Source: Victivallales bacterium (GTDB lineage Bacteria > Verrucomicrobiota > Lentisphaeria > Oligosphaerales > Oligosphaeraceae). From it: DNA of 43,889 nucleotides. This document shows positions 1-8,564 of the stretch, in pieces. Below the pieces are notes generated by a model. The model had not been told where the DNA came from. It saw only the letters and a program-made list of their open reading frames with translations, and searched no databases. The DNA lies in assembly GCA_017548425.1 (NCBI GenBank), contig JAFZAB010000143.1, positions 1 to 43,889 of the forward strand, given 5' to 3'. How positions within the stretch are numbered: position 1 is the first letter of the stretch; every line of letters starts with the position of its first letter. Both the position numbers and the translations under genes were made by a program.

Positions 1-36
1 AAAAAGAGCGGCGGAATCATGCGATTCCGCCGCTCT
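1..36 (-). terminator. Rho-independent terminator of the large secreted hydrolase gene
   Basis: A perfect 14-bp inverted repeat (5-18 with 23-36) has a 4-nt loop. Read on the minus strand the stem is followed by a run of T (the A run at 1-5). It lies about 30 nt beyond the stop codon of the minus-strand gene that ends at 65. Confidence 0.9.
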
Positions 37-64
37 GGCTTGTGATGGATTGGTCTTTTGAAGG

Positions 65-3000
65 CTATTTCGTTTCTTCGCGACTTCTCAGATTGTCTTT
101 TTCCGCGAAGGAGAAGTCCTTCTGCTCAGGATAGATGAAATAGGCGTATTTGTTGCCAGTGAGTTTGTTGGACGCGAAGCCAATCTGGCCGGTCGGATCC
201 CAGTAGGAAATGTTCGTGAAATCGGAGAGGGCGATGCAGGAGTGCGCCCAGCCGTTGCCGCGGACAGCGTACCACTTGGGATTTGGATTCTGGCCGGCGA
301 TGTTGGCACCATCCGTCGTCGTCGCCATGTCAACGGTGTGATTCTTGTCGTCGAGATAAATGCCCGGCGTAGCGTAGAAGGCTCTGCTGAAGAGACTTCC
401 GGCCGGTTTATCAAGATCGGCCTCGACGGTGAAACGGCCTGGATAGAGTGTGTATTTCTTTACGTATGTCGCGCCGTTTTGGAGCGTCTGGCTGGCGATG
501 ATGACGCTTTTTGCGGGCGTGTTGAGAACGACGTCGAAGCGTTTCAGAACGGCCTTTTCTTCGGAGCCCCATCCTGTTTCCGCCGAGGAGACATGAATGG
601 ATTTGATGAAATTGGGGCCTTCGCCATCTGGCGTGACTGGACGCAATTCATTGATGGTCGCATTGCCGAAACCAACGATGTAGGAATCGGAAGTGAAACG
701 CGCCGTTCCGGGAACGGCGCCTTTTTCAAGGCGGCAGCCTTCCTGCGGCATGAACTTCCGATTGTAGGCGACGACGGTGAAGGTTTGCGCAAGATTGGCG
801 CGGGCGTTGTAGGAGAAATAGATGGTTCCAGCGGCATGCGTCTTGCCGTTGAAATTGCTGTCAGGCACGAAGGCGGCATAACGGAGGCAGGCCTTTTTCG
901 GGCCTGGCCCGTCGGAATCTGCCTTGGAAATGACGCGGATGGACGATGGTTCGACGGTGAACGGCAGCGGGCCATCGACCGTGAAGTCGATATAGGCCTC
1001 ATACGGCTGGAGCGTCGAATCGACTTTCATGGCGGGAACAAGCAGGTCGCCAGAAATCGGGCAGGTGGTCAAATCGCAGAGGAAATGGACGTTCTTTTCG
1101 GCAGTATTGTTTTCGGGAATGATATCGTCCGGTGCCTCCACAACGGCGATAAGTTTGTAATGGCCCGCGAGCTTGTCGGTCGGAAGCGCGAAGGGAAGGG
1201 CGACTGGAGCATTGGTGTTTTCAATTCCGTTGATGATGGTTTCGTTGAGGAGACGCTCTTTGGCGATATGGTCTGCATAGAGTTTGATTTTGGCTTTGGA
1301 CGCCTTGAGGCCGCGGTTCGCGACAAGCAGGGTGACGGATTCCGGATTGTCATCCGTCTTGCTGGTGACGTCAAATGTGGCGACGTAGTCCGGCTTGAGC
1401 GCGGCTTTGCCGCAATAGGCGATGAAACGTCCTGCATGCGGGAGGACGAAACGGGAAGCGGAGGAGGATTTCTTGAGTTCGATGGGAGCGGTGAGGTTGC
1501 CGTTTTCGTCCAGTTCATAGAGGAGCGTGGTGTCCATGTCCCAATTCGTGAGGAATTCGTCAGCGATGGCGAATTCGCCTTCGCCGATGGCGACAATGCG
1601 GAGCGTGTCCGCCTTTTCTGCCTTCACGATGAGCATATCCTTGACAGACGTTGTTCCGTCCATGCGCGGATTCAAATCCGTCGATTTGCTGGAGAAGAAG
1701 AAGTTATCCGTGCGGATCTGGCTGCAATAGAGGTCTTTGTCGAGAACAAGCTCCTGCTTGATTTTTGGACCATCGACGGCGAATCCGTTGCAGGGGAGCG
1801 TATATTGGCGATCTTTCAATGTGACAATCTGGGGCGTCGGATCCATGTTGACGATGATGTCCGTTCCATCCGCGAATGATGTCATCTGGACGGTGCGGTC
1901 GTTGTTGAGGAAGTAATGGGCGGTCATTTCCTCCATGCCGATGGCCTCATGGACCTTTGTCGCATGGAAGTAACTGCGCAGGAAAGCGTTGCGGTCATTC
2001 TTCCAAAGACCCTGCTTGTTCATCCAATACATGGGCATGGAGGCGTAGAGGACATTGAAAGCGTCTTTTCGCGGTGTGATTTCAGGGGCGGCTTTGATGA
2101 GGAAGTCCGTGGAATCGCCCCAATACCAAGTGGTTGTGATGCAGTCATGGAAGACGAGATCCCACAGCGGAACACGGAATTTCGGGCCGACGCCATAGAC
2201 TTCATAACGCGTCGTGAAGGCGTTGGTCGGTTTGTCTGGATTACGCGGATCATGCGTCTTGCTTTCTGGCCGTTTCAGATGGCCGGCAGGCCATGAATAG
2301 TTGCCGTGGCCGCCGGACTGCATGCCTTCGACGTAATGCATGTCTTTGGCGCACCACCACTTGCCGTGTTCGCCGCCGGTGACGAGATTCAGATAGCCAG
2401 TCTGCCAGTTGGCCATGTAGTGGGCGGTTTCCTCACTGTAGCGGCGTTTGTCCGAACGCGTCATGGGATGGTCTGGATTGTAGCATTCGTAAAGTCCTTC
2501 GGAAGTCGTAACATCCAGAAAACGCGCCTGATAAGGATATTGCGCAAGATCAGGCGGCATGCAGATCTTGGCGGCGGCCGGAATGAGAGCCGTGCAGCGT
2601 TTCCATGACGTGCGGGAGCCGTCGAATGTCGTCCACGCTTTCATGATGGAGCCGTCGGCCTTCTGGACGGCGTGGCCGGGCAGGGGGGCGGAACCGGCGC
2701 TGATGGTTTCCTTGTTATTATATATATCGGTATAGACATCGTATTTGCCGAGGAGATATCCCATGGCGGCGGCTTGTTTCATGTCTTGGGCGTTGAATTG
2801 GCCGTTGATGAGCAGTTTGTCAATGCCGTAGGATTTGGCAAGTTTGCAGAATTCGAGATTGTTGCCGTCCCAAATGTCCGCCGCGCCCATGAGTTTGTTG
2901 ACATTCGGATTGTGCCATGCCTTGTCGCGAAGTGTGACGAGATAGCCATTTTTCTGCGCCCATGCGCGGAATGCCTTGGCGACTGTGACATAGCCGCCTT

Positions 3001-4252
3001 TATCGACAAAGACGAAGCGATAGACGCGCGGTGATTTCCCAAAATGCTTCAACGTCGGCATCCATGCGACTTGCGGGATGCATGTGGTGGATTTGGCGCC
3101 AAGCGGTGTCGTCTTCATGGAGACGACAGCATCGTCTGGCGTATCTGCGAGAACGCCGTAGCCTTCTCCGGTCTTCAGATCCGTTATGGCGATGAACGGC
3201 AGGTCTCCTCCCAGACCGAAGGGAGACCATGTAAACGGCTTGGAAGAAAGGGGATAGATATGGCCAGACGTCGTGTCTGCACAGGCTATGACTGGCTCTT
3301 CCGCATCCAGAATGAAGCCTGGAATGGAGGGAAGGTTTCTCTCCAACGGGATGTCTCCGCCGACGGCGGTAGTAGTGATTTTCAGTTCGGGGCGATCTTC
3401 GATGAGTTCCGCGCGGATGATACAGTCCGGCTGGTCTGGTTGCCGCCATGTGTAGATGACGCCGTTCGCGTTTGGAATCCGCCGTGCGTTATCGACTGGC
3501 GGAATCGGTTCTTCTGGCGGGATAGGTTTGTTCGACAAGGTGACGTTGGCGTAGGTGTTGACGTCTGAATGAACCCATGTAGAAGGATAGTAGAGCTGTC
3601 CGTCACGCTGCCCTTTCGTGTTGTCGGCATCGTTGACGCCGATGGCGAAGCGGAATTTCGTGCCTTCTTTCGGTTCGAGGCCGATTTCCGTCCAGTCGAG
3701 ATGGACGGTGACGAGATAGGAGCCAGGCGTATTGATGACCGTGGTGGCGGAAGATTTTTCCATCGGGGCTTTTGTGTTGAAAGTCAAAAGAGTCTGCGCG
3801 CCTTGTTTGGCGGGATAGACGGCAAGTTGCAACTTGTTGATCCAGAATTCGATGGAGTCATGGAACCACCAGTTGGCCTTTGGCGCGGGGAAGGCAAGTA
3901 CGTCGTCCCGCACGGCGATTTGCAGAATCAGATATTGGTCATTCCAGTCAAAACGTGTGATGAATGAGCAGTCCGCGTCGTCCGTGATGTCATTCGCATG
4001 GCCGGTCATTGTATAATCGACATTGATGGTTGTCAGTTCATTGGGTGATTGCGTGGCGGTGATGGACGGTGGCGCGGCATGCAGGAGTTTTGTCGGTTGT
4101 GTATAGATGCGATCAGTCCGTTTGTCCAAAACGGTGAAAGCTCCGGTTTCTGTTGAGAATGTGACGCCGAGGGCTTTGTTTTGGAAAGTGATGACCTGTG
4201 CGGTCGCGGCGAAGGAGAAGGCCAGAAGGAGGAAGATGGCGATTTTTTTCAT
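65..4252 (-). CDS. Secreted multidomain glycoside-hydrolase-like protein
   Basis: A 1395-aa protein, probably exported to act on polysaccharide outside the cytoplasm. The chosen start (MKKIAIFLLL...) has AAGGA seven bases upstream and opens a clear signal peptide ending near FAATAQ; an in-frame ATG 42 nt further upstream would give an unlikely extension. Residues of roughly 60-245 resemble a CBM9-type carbohydrate-binding beta-sandwich (DDADCSF, then DSIEFWIN). Roughly 260-870 looks like a TIM-barrel hydrolase core, with aromatic-rich stretches such as GGEHGKWW and TTTWYWGD. A CARDB-like segment follows around 960-1070 (VTLLVANRGL, IIPENNTAEKN), then a beta-rich C-terminal domain. I cannot assign a GH family or name the catalytic acids; the core recalls DUF5696/GH101-like proteins only loosely. 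The gene is monocistronic, with its own terminator, and diverges from the esterase gene at 4434. Confidence 0.75.
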   Translation of the reverse strand: MKKIAIFLLLAFSFAATAQVITFQNKALGVTFSTETGAFTVLDKRTDRIYTQPTKLLHAAPPSITATQSPNELTTINVDYTMTGHANDITDDADCSFITRFDWNDQYLILQIAVRDDVLAFPAPKANWWFHDSIEFWINKLQLAVYPAKQGAQTLLTFNTKAPMEKSSATTVINTPGSYLVTVHLDWTEIGLEPKEGTKFRFAIGVNDADNTKGQRDGQLYYPSTWVHSDVNTYANVTLSNKPIPPEEPIPPVDNARRIPNANGVIYTWRQPDQPDCIIRAELIEDRPELKITTTAVGGDIPLERNLPSIPGFILDAEEPVIACADTTSGHIYPLSSKPFTWSPFGLGGDLPFIAITDLKTGEGYGVLADTPDDAVVSMKTTPLGAKSTTCIPQVAWMPTLKHFGKSPRVYRFVFVDKGGYVTVAKAFRAWAQKNGYLVTLRDKAWHNPNVNKLMGAADIWDGNNLEFCKLAKSYGIDKLLINGQFNAQDMKQAAAMGYLLGKYDVYTDIYNNKETISAGSAPLPGHAVQKADGSIMKAWTTFDGSRTSWKRCTALIPAAAKICMPPDLAQYPYQARFLDVTTSEGLYECYNPDHPMTRSDKRRYSEETAHYMANWQTGYLNLVTGGEHGKWWCAKDMHYVEGMQSGGHGNYSWPAGHLKRPESKTHDPRNPDKPTNAFTTRYEVYGVGPKFRVPLWDLVFHDCITTTWYWGDSTDFLIKAAPEITPRKDAFNVLYASMPMYWMNKQGLWKNDRNAFLRSYFHATKVHEAIGMEEMTAHYFLNNDRTVQMTSFADGTDIIVNMDPTPQIVTLKDRQYTLPCNGFAVDGPKIKQELVLDKDLYCSQIRTDNFFFSSKSTDLNPRMDGTTSVKDMLIVKAEKADTLRIVAIGEGEFAIADEFLTNWDMDTTLLYELDENGNLTAPIELKKSSSASRFVLPHAGRFIAYCGKAALKPDYVATFDVTSKTDDNPESVTLLVANRGLKASKAKIKLYADHIAKERLLNETIINGIENTNAPVALPFALPTDKLAGHYKLIAVVEAPDDIIPENNTAEKNVHFLCDLTTCPISGDLLVPAMKVDSTLQPYEAYIDFTVDGPLPFTVEPSSIRVISKADSDGPGPKKACLRYAAFVPDSNFNGKTHAAGTIYFSYNARANLAQTFTVVAYNRKFMPQEGCRLEKGAVPGTARFTSDSYIVGFGNATINELRPVTPDGEGPNFIKSIHVSSAETGWGSEEKAVLKRFDVVLNTPAKSVIIASQTLQNGATYVKKYTLYPGRFTVEADLDKPAGSLFSRAFYATPGIYLDDKNHTVDMATTTDGANIAGQNPNPKWYAVRGNGWAHSCIALSDFTNISYWDPTGQIGFASNKLTGNKYAYFIYPEQKDFSFAEKDNLRSREETK

Positions 4253-4296
4253 ATTCAGGTCCTTGTTTGGGTGATTTTTGAATTTGTACAACAAGT

Positions 4297-4362
4297 AAAG
4301 TAATCCTTATAAATGGAAAAGCAATTGCGGCGTTTATTTGAAAAATAAAGGAATGCTTATAA
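4297..4362 (+). promoter_or_regulatory. Direct repeat and promoter-like element in a divergent intergenic region
   Basis: Two 16-nt copies of AAAGkAATsCTTATAA (4297-4312 and 4347-4362) match at 14 of 16 positions and lie 50 bp apart. The second copy ends in a TATAAT -10-like hexamer (4358-4363), with TTGAAA at 4338-4343, a 14-nt spacer, in front of the esterase gene. It could be a promoter/operator pair shared by the two divergent secreted-enzyme genes. No regulator gene is adjacent. Confidence 0.4.
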
Positions 4363-4433
4363 TTTAGGTATAGACGATTGTTTTTTTCACCGTTGAATAG
4401 TCAAAGTCCATGAAATTCAGAAAAGGAGAACGT

Positions 4434-6620
4434 ATGAAATCACGGAAGATGTTGTGGTTGATGTGCTTGGTCTCTTTGCCGCTTTTGGCGAAGATAGTCC
4501 CGGCGCCGATTTTCGTTGACAATGTCGTGCTGCAGCGCGACATGGCCGTTCCCGTTTGGGGCACGGCGGAGCCCGGAGAGGAGATTTCCGTCAGTTTCGC
4601 GGGACAGACCGTCAAAGCGACAGCCGCCGCAGACGGCAAGTGGATGGTGAAACTGTCGCCGTTGGCGACGAGCGCGGAGAACCGCCCGCTGGTCATCAAA
4701 GGACAGGATGAGACAATTACGGTCAACAACGTATTGGTCGGTGAAGTCTGGCTGTGCAGCGGCCAGTCCAACATGGAAATGCCGATGTGGTCGAGCAGCC
4801 CCCGCTGGCGGAACATCGACGGCGACAAATTCTGCGCGGAAGGCGCGAACAGCCTGATCCGCTTCACGAAAATGCGCCCCTACGGCTGGGAGAAGTTGCC
4901 GCGCACGGACTTCCCGATGAAGTGGGAAGAAATGAAGGCGGACAACACGCTGGATCTTTCCGCCTGCGCATTCTTCTTCGGCCATGAACTGCAGCGCGAA
5001 CTGAAGATTCCAATCGGTCTGATCACGTCCCACTGGGGTGGTACGCTTATCGAGCCGTGGACGCCGCCGTGTGGCTTTGATTCCGTTCCCGAACTGAAGC
5101 AACTGGCCCACAACGTCAACGCGAAACTTCCTGGAACGCAGGATTATGCGGAAACGTCCGCGAAAGTCGTCGCCGACTACAATGCGTGGCTGGCGGATTT
5201 CCAGAAGGCCGTCGCCGAGAAGAAAGATTTGCCGAAGCCGCCCGCGTATCCGGCGGAACTCGTCTGGCGTGAAGGCAACGGCGCGCATCAGCAGCCGACC
5301 GTCCTCTACAACCGCATGATTTATCCTTTCGTCCCGTTCGCGTTCCGCGGCGCCATCTGGTATCAGGGCTGCTCCAACCGCGGCGACGGTTCGTTCTATT
5401 TCTACAAGATGCAGGCTCTCTTCAACGGTTGGAAGCAGGTCTTCCAGAATCCCGACATGAAGTTCTATCTTGTCCAGCTGGCCCCCTTCAACTATGGCAG
5501 CCAGCCTGAACTGCTGCCGCTCATCTGGGAAGCGCAGGAAAAATTTGCTTTGGCGAACGCCCCTGCGGCCGGTATGGCCGTCATCAACGATGTCGGCAAT
5601 CTTGGCGATATCCATCCGCATGACAAGCTGACGGTCGGCAAGCGTCTCGCCGCATTGGCGTTGAACCGCGACTATGGCCGCAAAGACATCAAGTGCGACT
5701 CGCCGCTTCTGGACAAATTCGAAATCGTCGGCAACACGTTTGTTCTGACGTTCAAGAACATCGAAAGCTGGAAGACGACAAACGACGAAGCCATCCGCAA
5801 CTTCACCATCGCCGGCATCAACGGCGTCTTCTATCCCGCCGATGCGAAGATCGACGGCGCGAAACTGATCGTCAGCGCCCCCGAAGTCGCGGCGCCGAAG
5901 GCGTTGCGCTACATGTGGCACATGCTGAACGAAGGCAACCTCTTCAATGAAGCCGGCCTGCCGCTCGGCGCGTTCCGTTGCGGCGTCGAAACGACGCAGG
6001 AAGAAGTCAAGGCCTATATCGACAAAGAGCAGAAGCTTGTCTATGAACTCGATCTCATGAACGCTTTGAAGGAAGACAAATCCGCCAACTATCTGACGGA
6101 CAACAGCGCCAACATCGACAAATTCAGCCGCGTCTGCTACTATGTTGACGCCACGCTGAAAGACGGCACGAAGCAGTGGCTCGCCGTCAGCATGGACGCC
6201 TTCACGGGCAATGTGAAGGAAATCGGCCTCCCGCTTGATTTCAAACAGGCGAAGATCGTGAACAATCTGATTGTTCTGAGCAACGTCGCCGGCATCAAGA
6301 ATGGCGCACATACGCAGGGCAACATCGAATTCTGGCGTTCCAACTACGGTACGCAGAACAAGTTCAATGTTCCGGGCGCGAATGGCAACATCTATGACTT
6401 CGGCGACGAAGCGAGCAACGACGACGTCGGCTACGGCTCCATGCAGGTCCATCTGTTCAAGGAACGCCAGACGCTGTTCGCGTACAACTGCCACCGCAAC
6501 GGCCTGAAGGCCGACTTCGGTATCGGCAACAACACGAAGAACGACCATCCGGATTGGACGTTCCGCAACAATCTTGGCGCGGACTACAGCTCCGCGAAGA
6601 TCTACATCTATGTGAAATAA
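4434..6620 (+). CDS. Secreted sialate O-acetylesterase family SGNH hydrolase
   Basis: A 728-aa protein predicted to remove O-acetyl groups from sialic acid or other glycans. The start is set by AAGGAG five bases upstream of MKSRKMLWLM; a signal peptide follows. The nucleophile motif GQSNMEMP places the catalytic serine at Ser112, and the Asp-x-His motif (GDIHPHDK) is at Asp392/His394, as expected for this family. An N-terminal beta-sandwich (LQRDMAVPVWG) precedes the SGNH core. Residues from about 515 to the end form an extra beta-rich domain that typical family members of about 500-650 aa lack; it contains tryptophan- and asparagine-rich stretches and may bind ligand. The stop codon is the first three bases of a heptad array. 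The true substrate is not certain, since the family also includes plant-glycan acetylesterases. Confidence 0.85.
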   Translation: MKSRKMLWLMCLVSLPLLAKIVPAPIFVDNVVLQRDMAVPVWGTAEPGEEISVSFAGQTVKATAAADGKWMVKLSPLATSAENRPLVIKGQDETITVNNVLVGEVWLCSGQSNMEMPMWSSSPRWRNIDGDKFCAEGANSLIRFTKMRPYGWEKLPRTDFPMKWEEMKADNTLDLSACAFFFGHELQRELKIPIGLITSHWGGTLIEPWTPPCGFDSVPELKQLAHNVNAKLPGTQDYAETSAKVVADYNAWLADFQKAVAEKKDLPKPPAYPAELVWREGNGAHQQPTVLYNRMIYPFVPFAFRGAIWYQGCSNRGDGSFYFYKMQALFNGWKQVFQNPDMKFYLVQLAPFNYGSQPELLPLIWEAQEKFALANAPAAGMAVINDVGNLGDIHPHDKLTVGKRLAALALNRDYGRKDIKCDSPLLDKFEIVGNTFVLTFKNIESWKTTNDEAIRNFTIAGINGVFYPADAKIDGAKLIVSAPEVAAPKALRYMWHMLNEGNLFNEAGLPLGAFRCGVETTQEEVKAYIDKEQKLVYELDLMNALKEDKSANYLTDNSANIDKFSRVCYYVDATLKDGTKQWLAVSMDAFTGNVKEIGLPLDFKQAKIVNNLIVLSNVAGIKNGAHTQGNIEFWRSNYGTQNKFNVPGANGNIYDFGDEASNDDVGYGSMQVHLFKERQTLFAYNCHRNGLKADFGIGNNTKNDHPDWTFRNNLGADYSSAKIYIYVK

Positions 6621-6650
6621 GCTAAAAGCTTAAAGCTTAAAGCTTAAAGC
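6618..6650 (+). repeat. Heptad array at a stop codon: TAAGCTA then (AAAGCTT)3 AAAGC
   Basis: An exact 7-nt period. The first unit contains the TAA stop codon of the esterase gene, so the array is in register with the end of the gene. It is followed at once by a terminator hairpin. Confidence 0.9.
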
Positions 6651-6694
6651 AAAAACGCAGGCCTCATGTTTATTCATGGGGCCTGCGTTTTTTT
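6651..6694 (+). terminator. Bidirectional-looking intrinsic terminator
   Basis: A stem of about 14 bp (6655-6668 with 6675-6688, one G-T pair) has a 6-nt loop and is followed by seven T on the plus strand. The A run on the left side would also serve minus-strand transcription. Confidence 0.9.
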
Positions 6695-6714
6695 GTCATA
6701 TAAATAGGCTTTAC

Positions 6715-6746
6715 AAAAAAAGCCGCCCGCGGGAAAGCGGGCGGCT
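6715..6746 (-). terminator. Intrinsic terminator of the LPS/Clp/dCMP deaminase gene train
   Basis: A 9-bp GC-only stem (6722-6730 with 6737-6745) and a 6-nt loop are followed on the minus strand by seven T. It lies just past the dCMP deaminase stop codon. Confidence 0.9.
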
Positions 6747-6761
6747 GGCTGTAACAGAACG

Positions 6762-7298
6762 TTAGGAATTTGTGTCGTCGTCGTCAAAACGGCGGGCGGA
6801 GCTGAACGTCTCCAAATCGTAGTTGATTTTCGTTTCGGGCATCGGGAGACGGTCGAGAATGACGCCTGCGTCGTGGAAGAAAAGTTCCGCCAACGTGTCG
6901 TGGTAGTCCGAAAAGACGACGACTCGCTTGATGCCGGCGGCGACAAGCGCCTTCGCGCAGTTCGTGCAGGGCATGTTCGTGACGTAAGCCGTTCCGCCGG
7001 AAAGGCTGATGCCATGCTGAGACGCTTGGCAGATGGCATTGATTTCCGCATGGTTTGTGCGGACGCAGTGGTCGTTGACGACCATGCAGCCGTCTTCATA
7101 GCAATGTGGCGTGCCCGGCAGGGAGCCGTTGTAACCTGTTGCCAAAACGTATTTATCCTTTACGAGCACACAGCCGCAATGCATGCGCGGGCAGGTGGCG
7201 CGTTCGGACGCGAGCATGGCGAGTTTGAGAAAATATTCGTCCCACGACGGGCGTTTCCAGTTGGAAGCGTCAATTTTGACAATTTTGTAAGGAAGCAT
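6762..7298 (-). CDS. comEB: dCMP deaminase / ComE operon protein 2-like cytidylate deaminase
   Basis: Predicted to deaminate dCMP to dUMP, supplying substrate for thymidylate synthesis. The zinc site is clear: His83-x-Glu85 (NHAEIN) and PCTNC (Cys111, Cys114). Extra Cys/His residues around 36-71 (CPRMHCGC, HCYEDGC) match the second zinc site of this family. At 178 aa the length is normal, with a short acidic C-terminal tail. It is the last gene of the minus-strand train, 80 nt after hpf with a possible hairpin between, so it may be partly independent. The upstream ribosome binding site is weak. Confidence 0.9.
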   Translation of the reverse strand: MLPYKIVKIDASNWKRPSWDEYFLKLAMLASERATCPRMHCGCVLVKDKYVLATGYNGSLPGTPHCYEDGCMVVNDHCVRTNHAEINAICQASQHGISLSGGTAYVTNMPCTNCAKALVAAGIKRVVVFSDYHDTLAELFFHDAGVILDRLPMPETKINYDLETFSSARRFDDDDTNS

Positions 7299-7327
7299 GG
7301 CTTGTTTCCAAAGGCTTCAAGATTAAA

Positions 7328-7361
7328 ATGCCCCCCGCCGTGTTTGCGGCGGAGGGCGCAT
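7328..7361 (-). terminator. Possible attenuator or terminator between hpf and the deaminase gene
   Basis: A GC-rich imperfect stem (left arm ATGCCCCCCGCCG, right arm CGGCGGAGGGCGCAT) is followed on the minus strand by TTTT. The short T tract and bulges make it weaker than the other terminators here. Confidence 0.5.
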
Positions 7362-7378
7362 GGGTGTTTCAAGATGAC

Positions 7379-7777
7379 TTACTTTTCGTCGATTACATCT
7401 TCGATGTATTCGGCCGTCTCGTCTTCATTCACAAGTTCGGCGGACGTCCAGATCTTTTCCTTCATGGCGTGGTCCGGCTTCGTATAGACGGTCTTGGTCC
7501 GTTCAATGTAGCGACGCATCTGCTTTTCAAGCTTTTCGATGACTTTTGCTAGGGAGACGCGCATATCGTTGCTGACAGCTTTCGCGTTGAAGGAGAAGCG
7601 CTTGCCGTTTAGAAGGGCATCCGCGATATGCCAATTCCGCTCAAGAGAGAAGACAATTCGAAGAGATGTCAGTTTTTGGAGTTCGAATTCGGATTCAAGT
7701 TTCTTCGTCTGTGTTTCGGCGAGAGCCTTGAGTTCGTCGTCAATTTCATAATGTTTTGCACTGACGATAATTTCCAT
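7379..7777 (-). CDS. hpf: Ribosome hibernation promoting factor, short form
   Basis: A 132-aa HPF/YfiA-family protein that binds the small ribosomal subunit and helps inactivate ribosomes in stationary phase. The start MEIIVSAKHYEI is fixed by a strong AAGGAGG seven bases upstream; a longer in-frame ATG upstream would run into lptB. The single S30AE-type domain shows the expected beta-alpha-beta pattern, with basic helices around KLEKQMRRYIERTK. No long C-terminal dimerisation domain is present. It follows lptB by 49 nt, an order also known from gammaproteobacteria (lptB, rpoN, hpf), here without rpoN. Confidence 0.92.
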   Translation of the reverse strand: MEIIVSAKHYEIDDELKALAETQTKKLESEFELQKLTSLRIVFSLERNWHIADALLNGKRFSFNAKAVSNDMRVSLAKVIEKLEKQMRRYIERTKTVYTKPDHAMKEKIWTSAELVNEDETAEYIEDVIDEK

Positions 7778-7826
7778 GTTTTGACCTCCTTGGTTACTGG
7801 TTTGCCGACGGTGGCTGAAGCCGCCG

Positions 7827-8564
7827 TCAGGTGTTGAATGAAGGCCCGAGATAGACTTGGCGCGCCTTTTCGTCATGCAGCAACTGGTCGCCGCTGCCCG
7901 CGAAGAGGATTTCGCCGTTGCAAATCAGATACGCGCGATCGACGACTGCCAGTGTTTCCCGTACATTATGATCGGTTATGAGAATCCCGAGACCCCTATC
8001 TCGAAGATTTGCTATGATTTTCTGTACTTCGTTGACGTTGATCGGGTCAACACCGCCGAACGGTTCATCAAGCATGATGAATTTCGGATTGGTCGCCAAG
8101 GCGCGTGTGATTTCCAGTCGTCTCCGTTCACCTCCGCTGAGAGTGAAAGCCTTCTGTTTCGCAAGCCTCGTCAACTGGAGCTCGTTGAGAAGCTCGTCTA
8201 ATCTCAATTTACGCTCTTTTGCGCCAAGTTCAAGTGATTCCAACACTGCAAGCACATTTTCTTCAACGGTAAGCTTACGAAAAATGGATGGCTCTTGTGC
8301 AAGATATCCCATTCCGAGGCGGGCGCGTTCGTACATGGCGAGGCGGGAGACATCGTGTCCGTCGAATAGAATGCTCCCTTCGTTCGGCTCGATGAGCCCG
8401 ACGATCATGTAGAACGATGTTGTCTTTCCAGCTCCGTTCGGCCCGAGAAGGCCGACAACTTCACCAGGAGCGACATCCAATGAGACATGGTTGACGACGC
8501 AACGGTTCCCGTAGATTTTGACTAAATTTTCAGCTTTCAGCAATGGTGTCATGTTCAATCCCAT
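7827..8564 (-). CDS. lptB: LPS export ABC transporter ATPase LptB
   Basis: Cytoplasmic ATPase that powers extraction of LPS from the inner membrane with LptF/LptG, which are not in this window. Walker A GPNGAGKTT is at 41-49, the signature motif is LSGGERRRLEI, Walker B with the catalytic Glu is IMLDEPFGGVDP, and the switch His is in ITDHNVRE. At 245 aa it has the normal LptB length, with characteristic LptB residues (YLAQEPSIFRKLTVEEN). It overlaps the lptA end by 10 nt if the first ATG is used. A second ATG at 8552, two bases after the lptA stop, is equally plausible; both imply translational coupling. Confidence 0.95.
   Translation of the reverse strand: MGLNMTPLLKAENLVKIYGNRCVVNHVSLDVAPGEVVGLLGPNGAGKTTSFYMIVGLIEPNEGSILFDGHDVSRLAMYERARLGMGYLAQEPSIFRKLTVEENVLAVLESLELGAKERKLRLDELLNELQLTRLAKQKAFTLSGGERRRLEITRALATNPKFIMLDEPFGGVDPINVNEVQKIIANLRDRGLGILITDHNVRETLAVVDRAYLICNGEILFAGSGDQLLHDEKARQVYLGPSFNT

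Noticed and set aside
242..1879. A 545-codon open frame on the plus strand opposite the large secreted hydrolase
   Set aside because: No recognisable domain, Arg/Gly/Asp/Phe-biased composition, and the opposite strand has a full multidomain secreted protein with its own terminator.
4440..6548. A 702-codon open frame on the minus strand opposite the sialate-esterase gene
   Set aside because: It mirrors the esterase gene, which has a signal peptide, SGNH motifs and a ribosome binding site. The minus frame has an Arg/Asp/Val-biased composition with no domain and no start signal.
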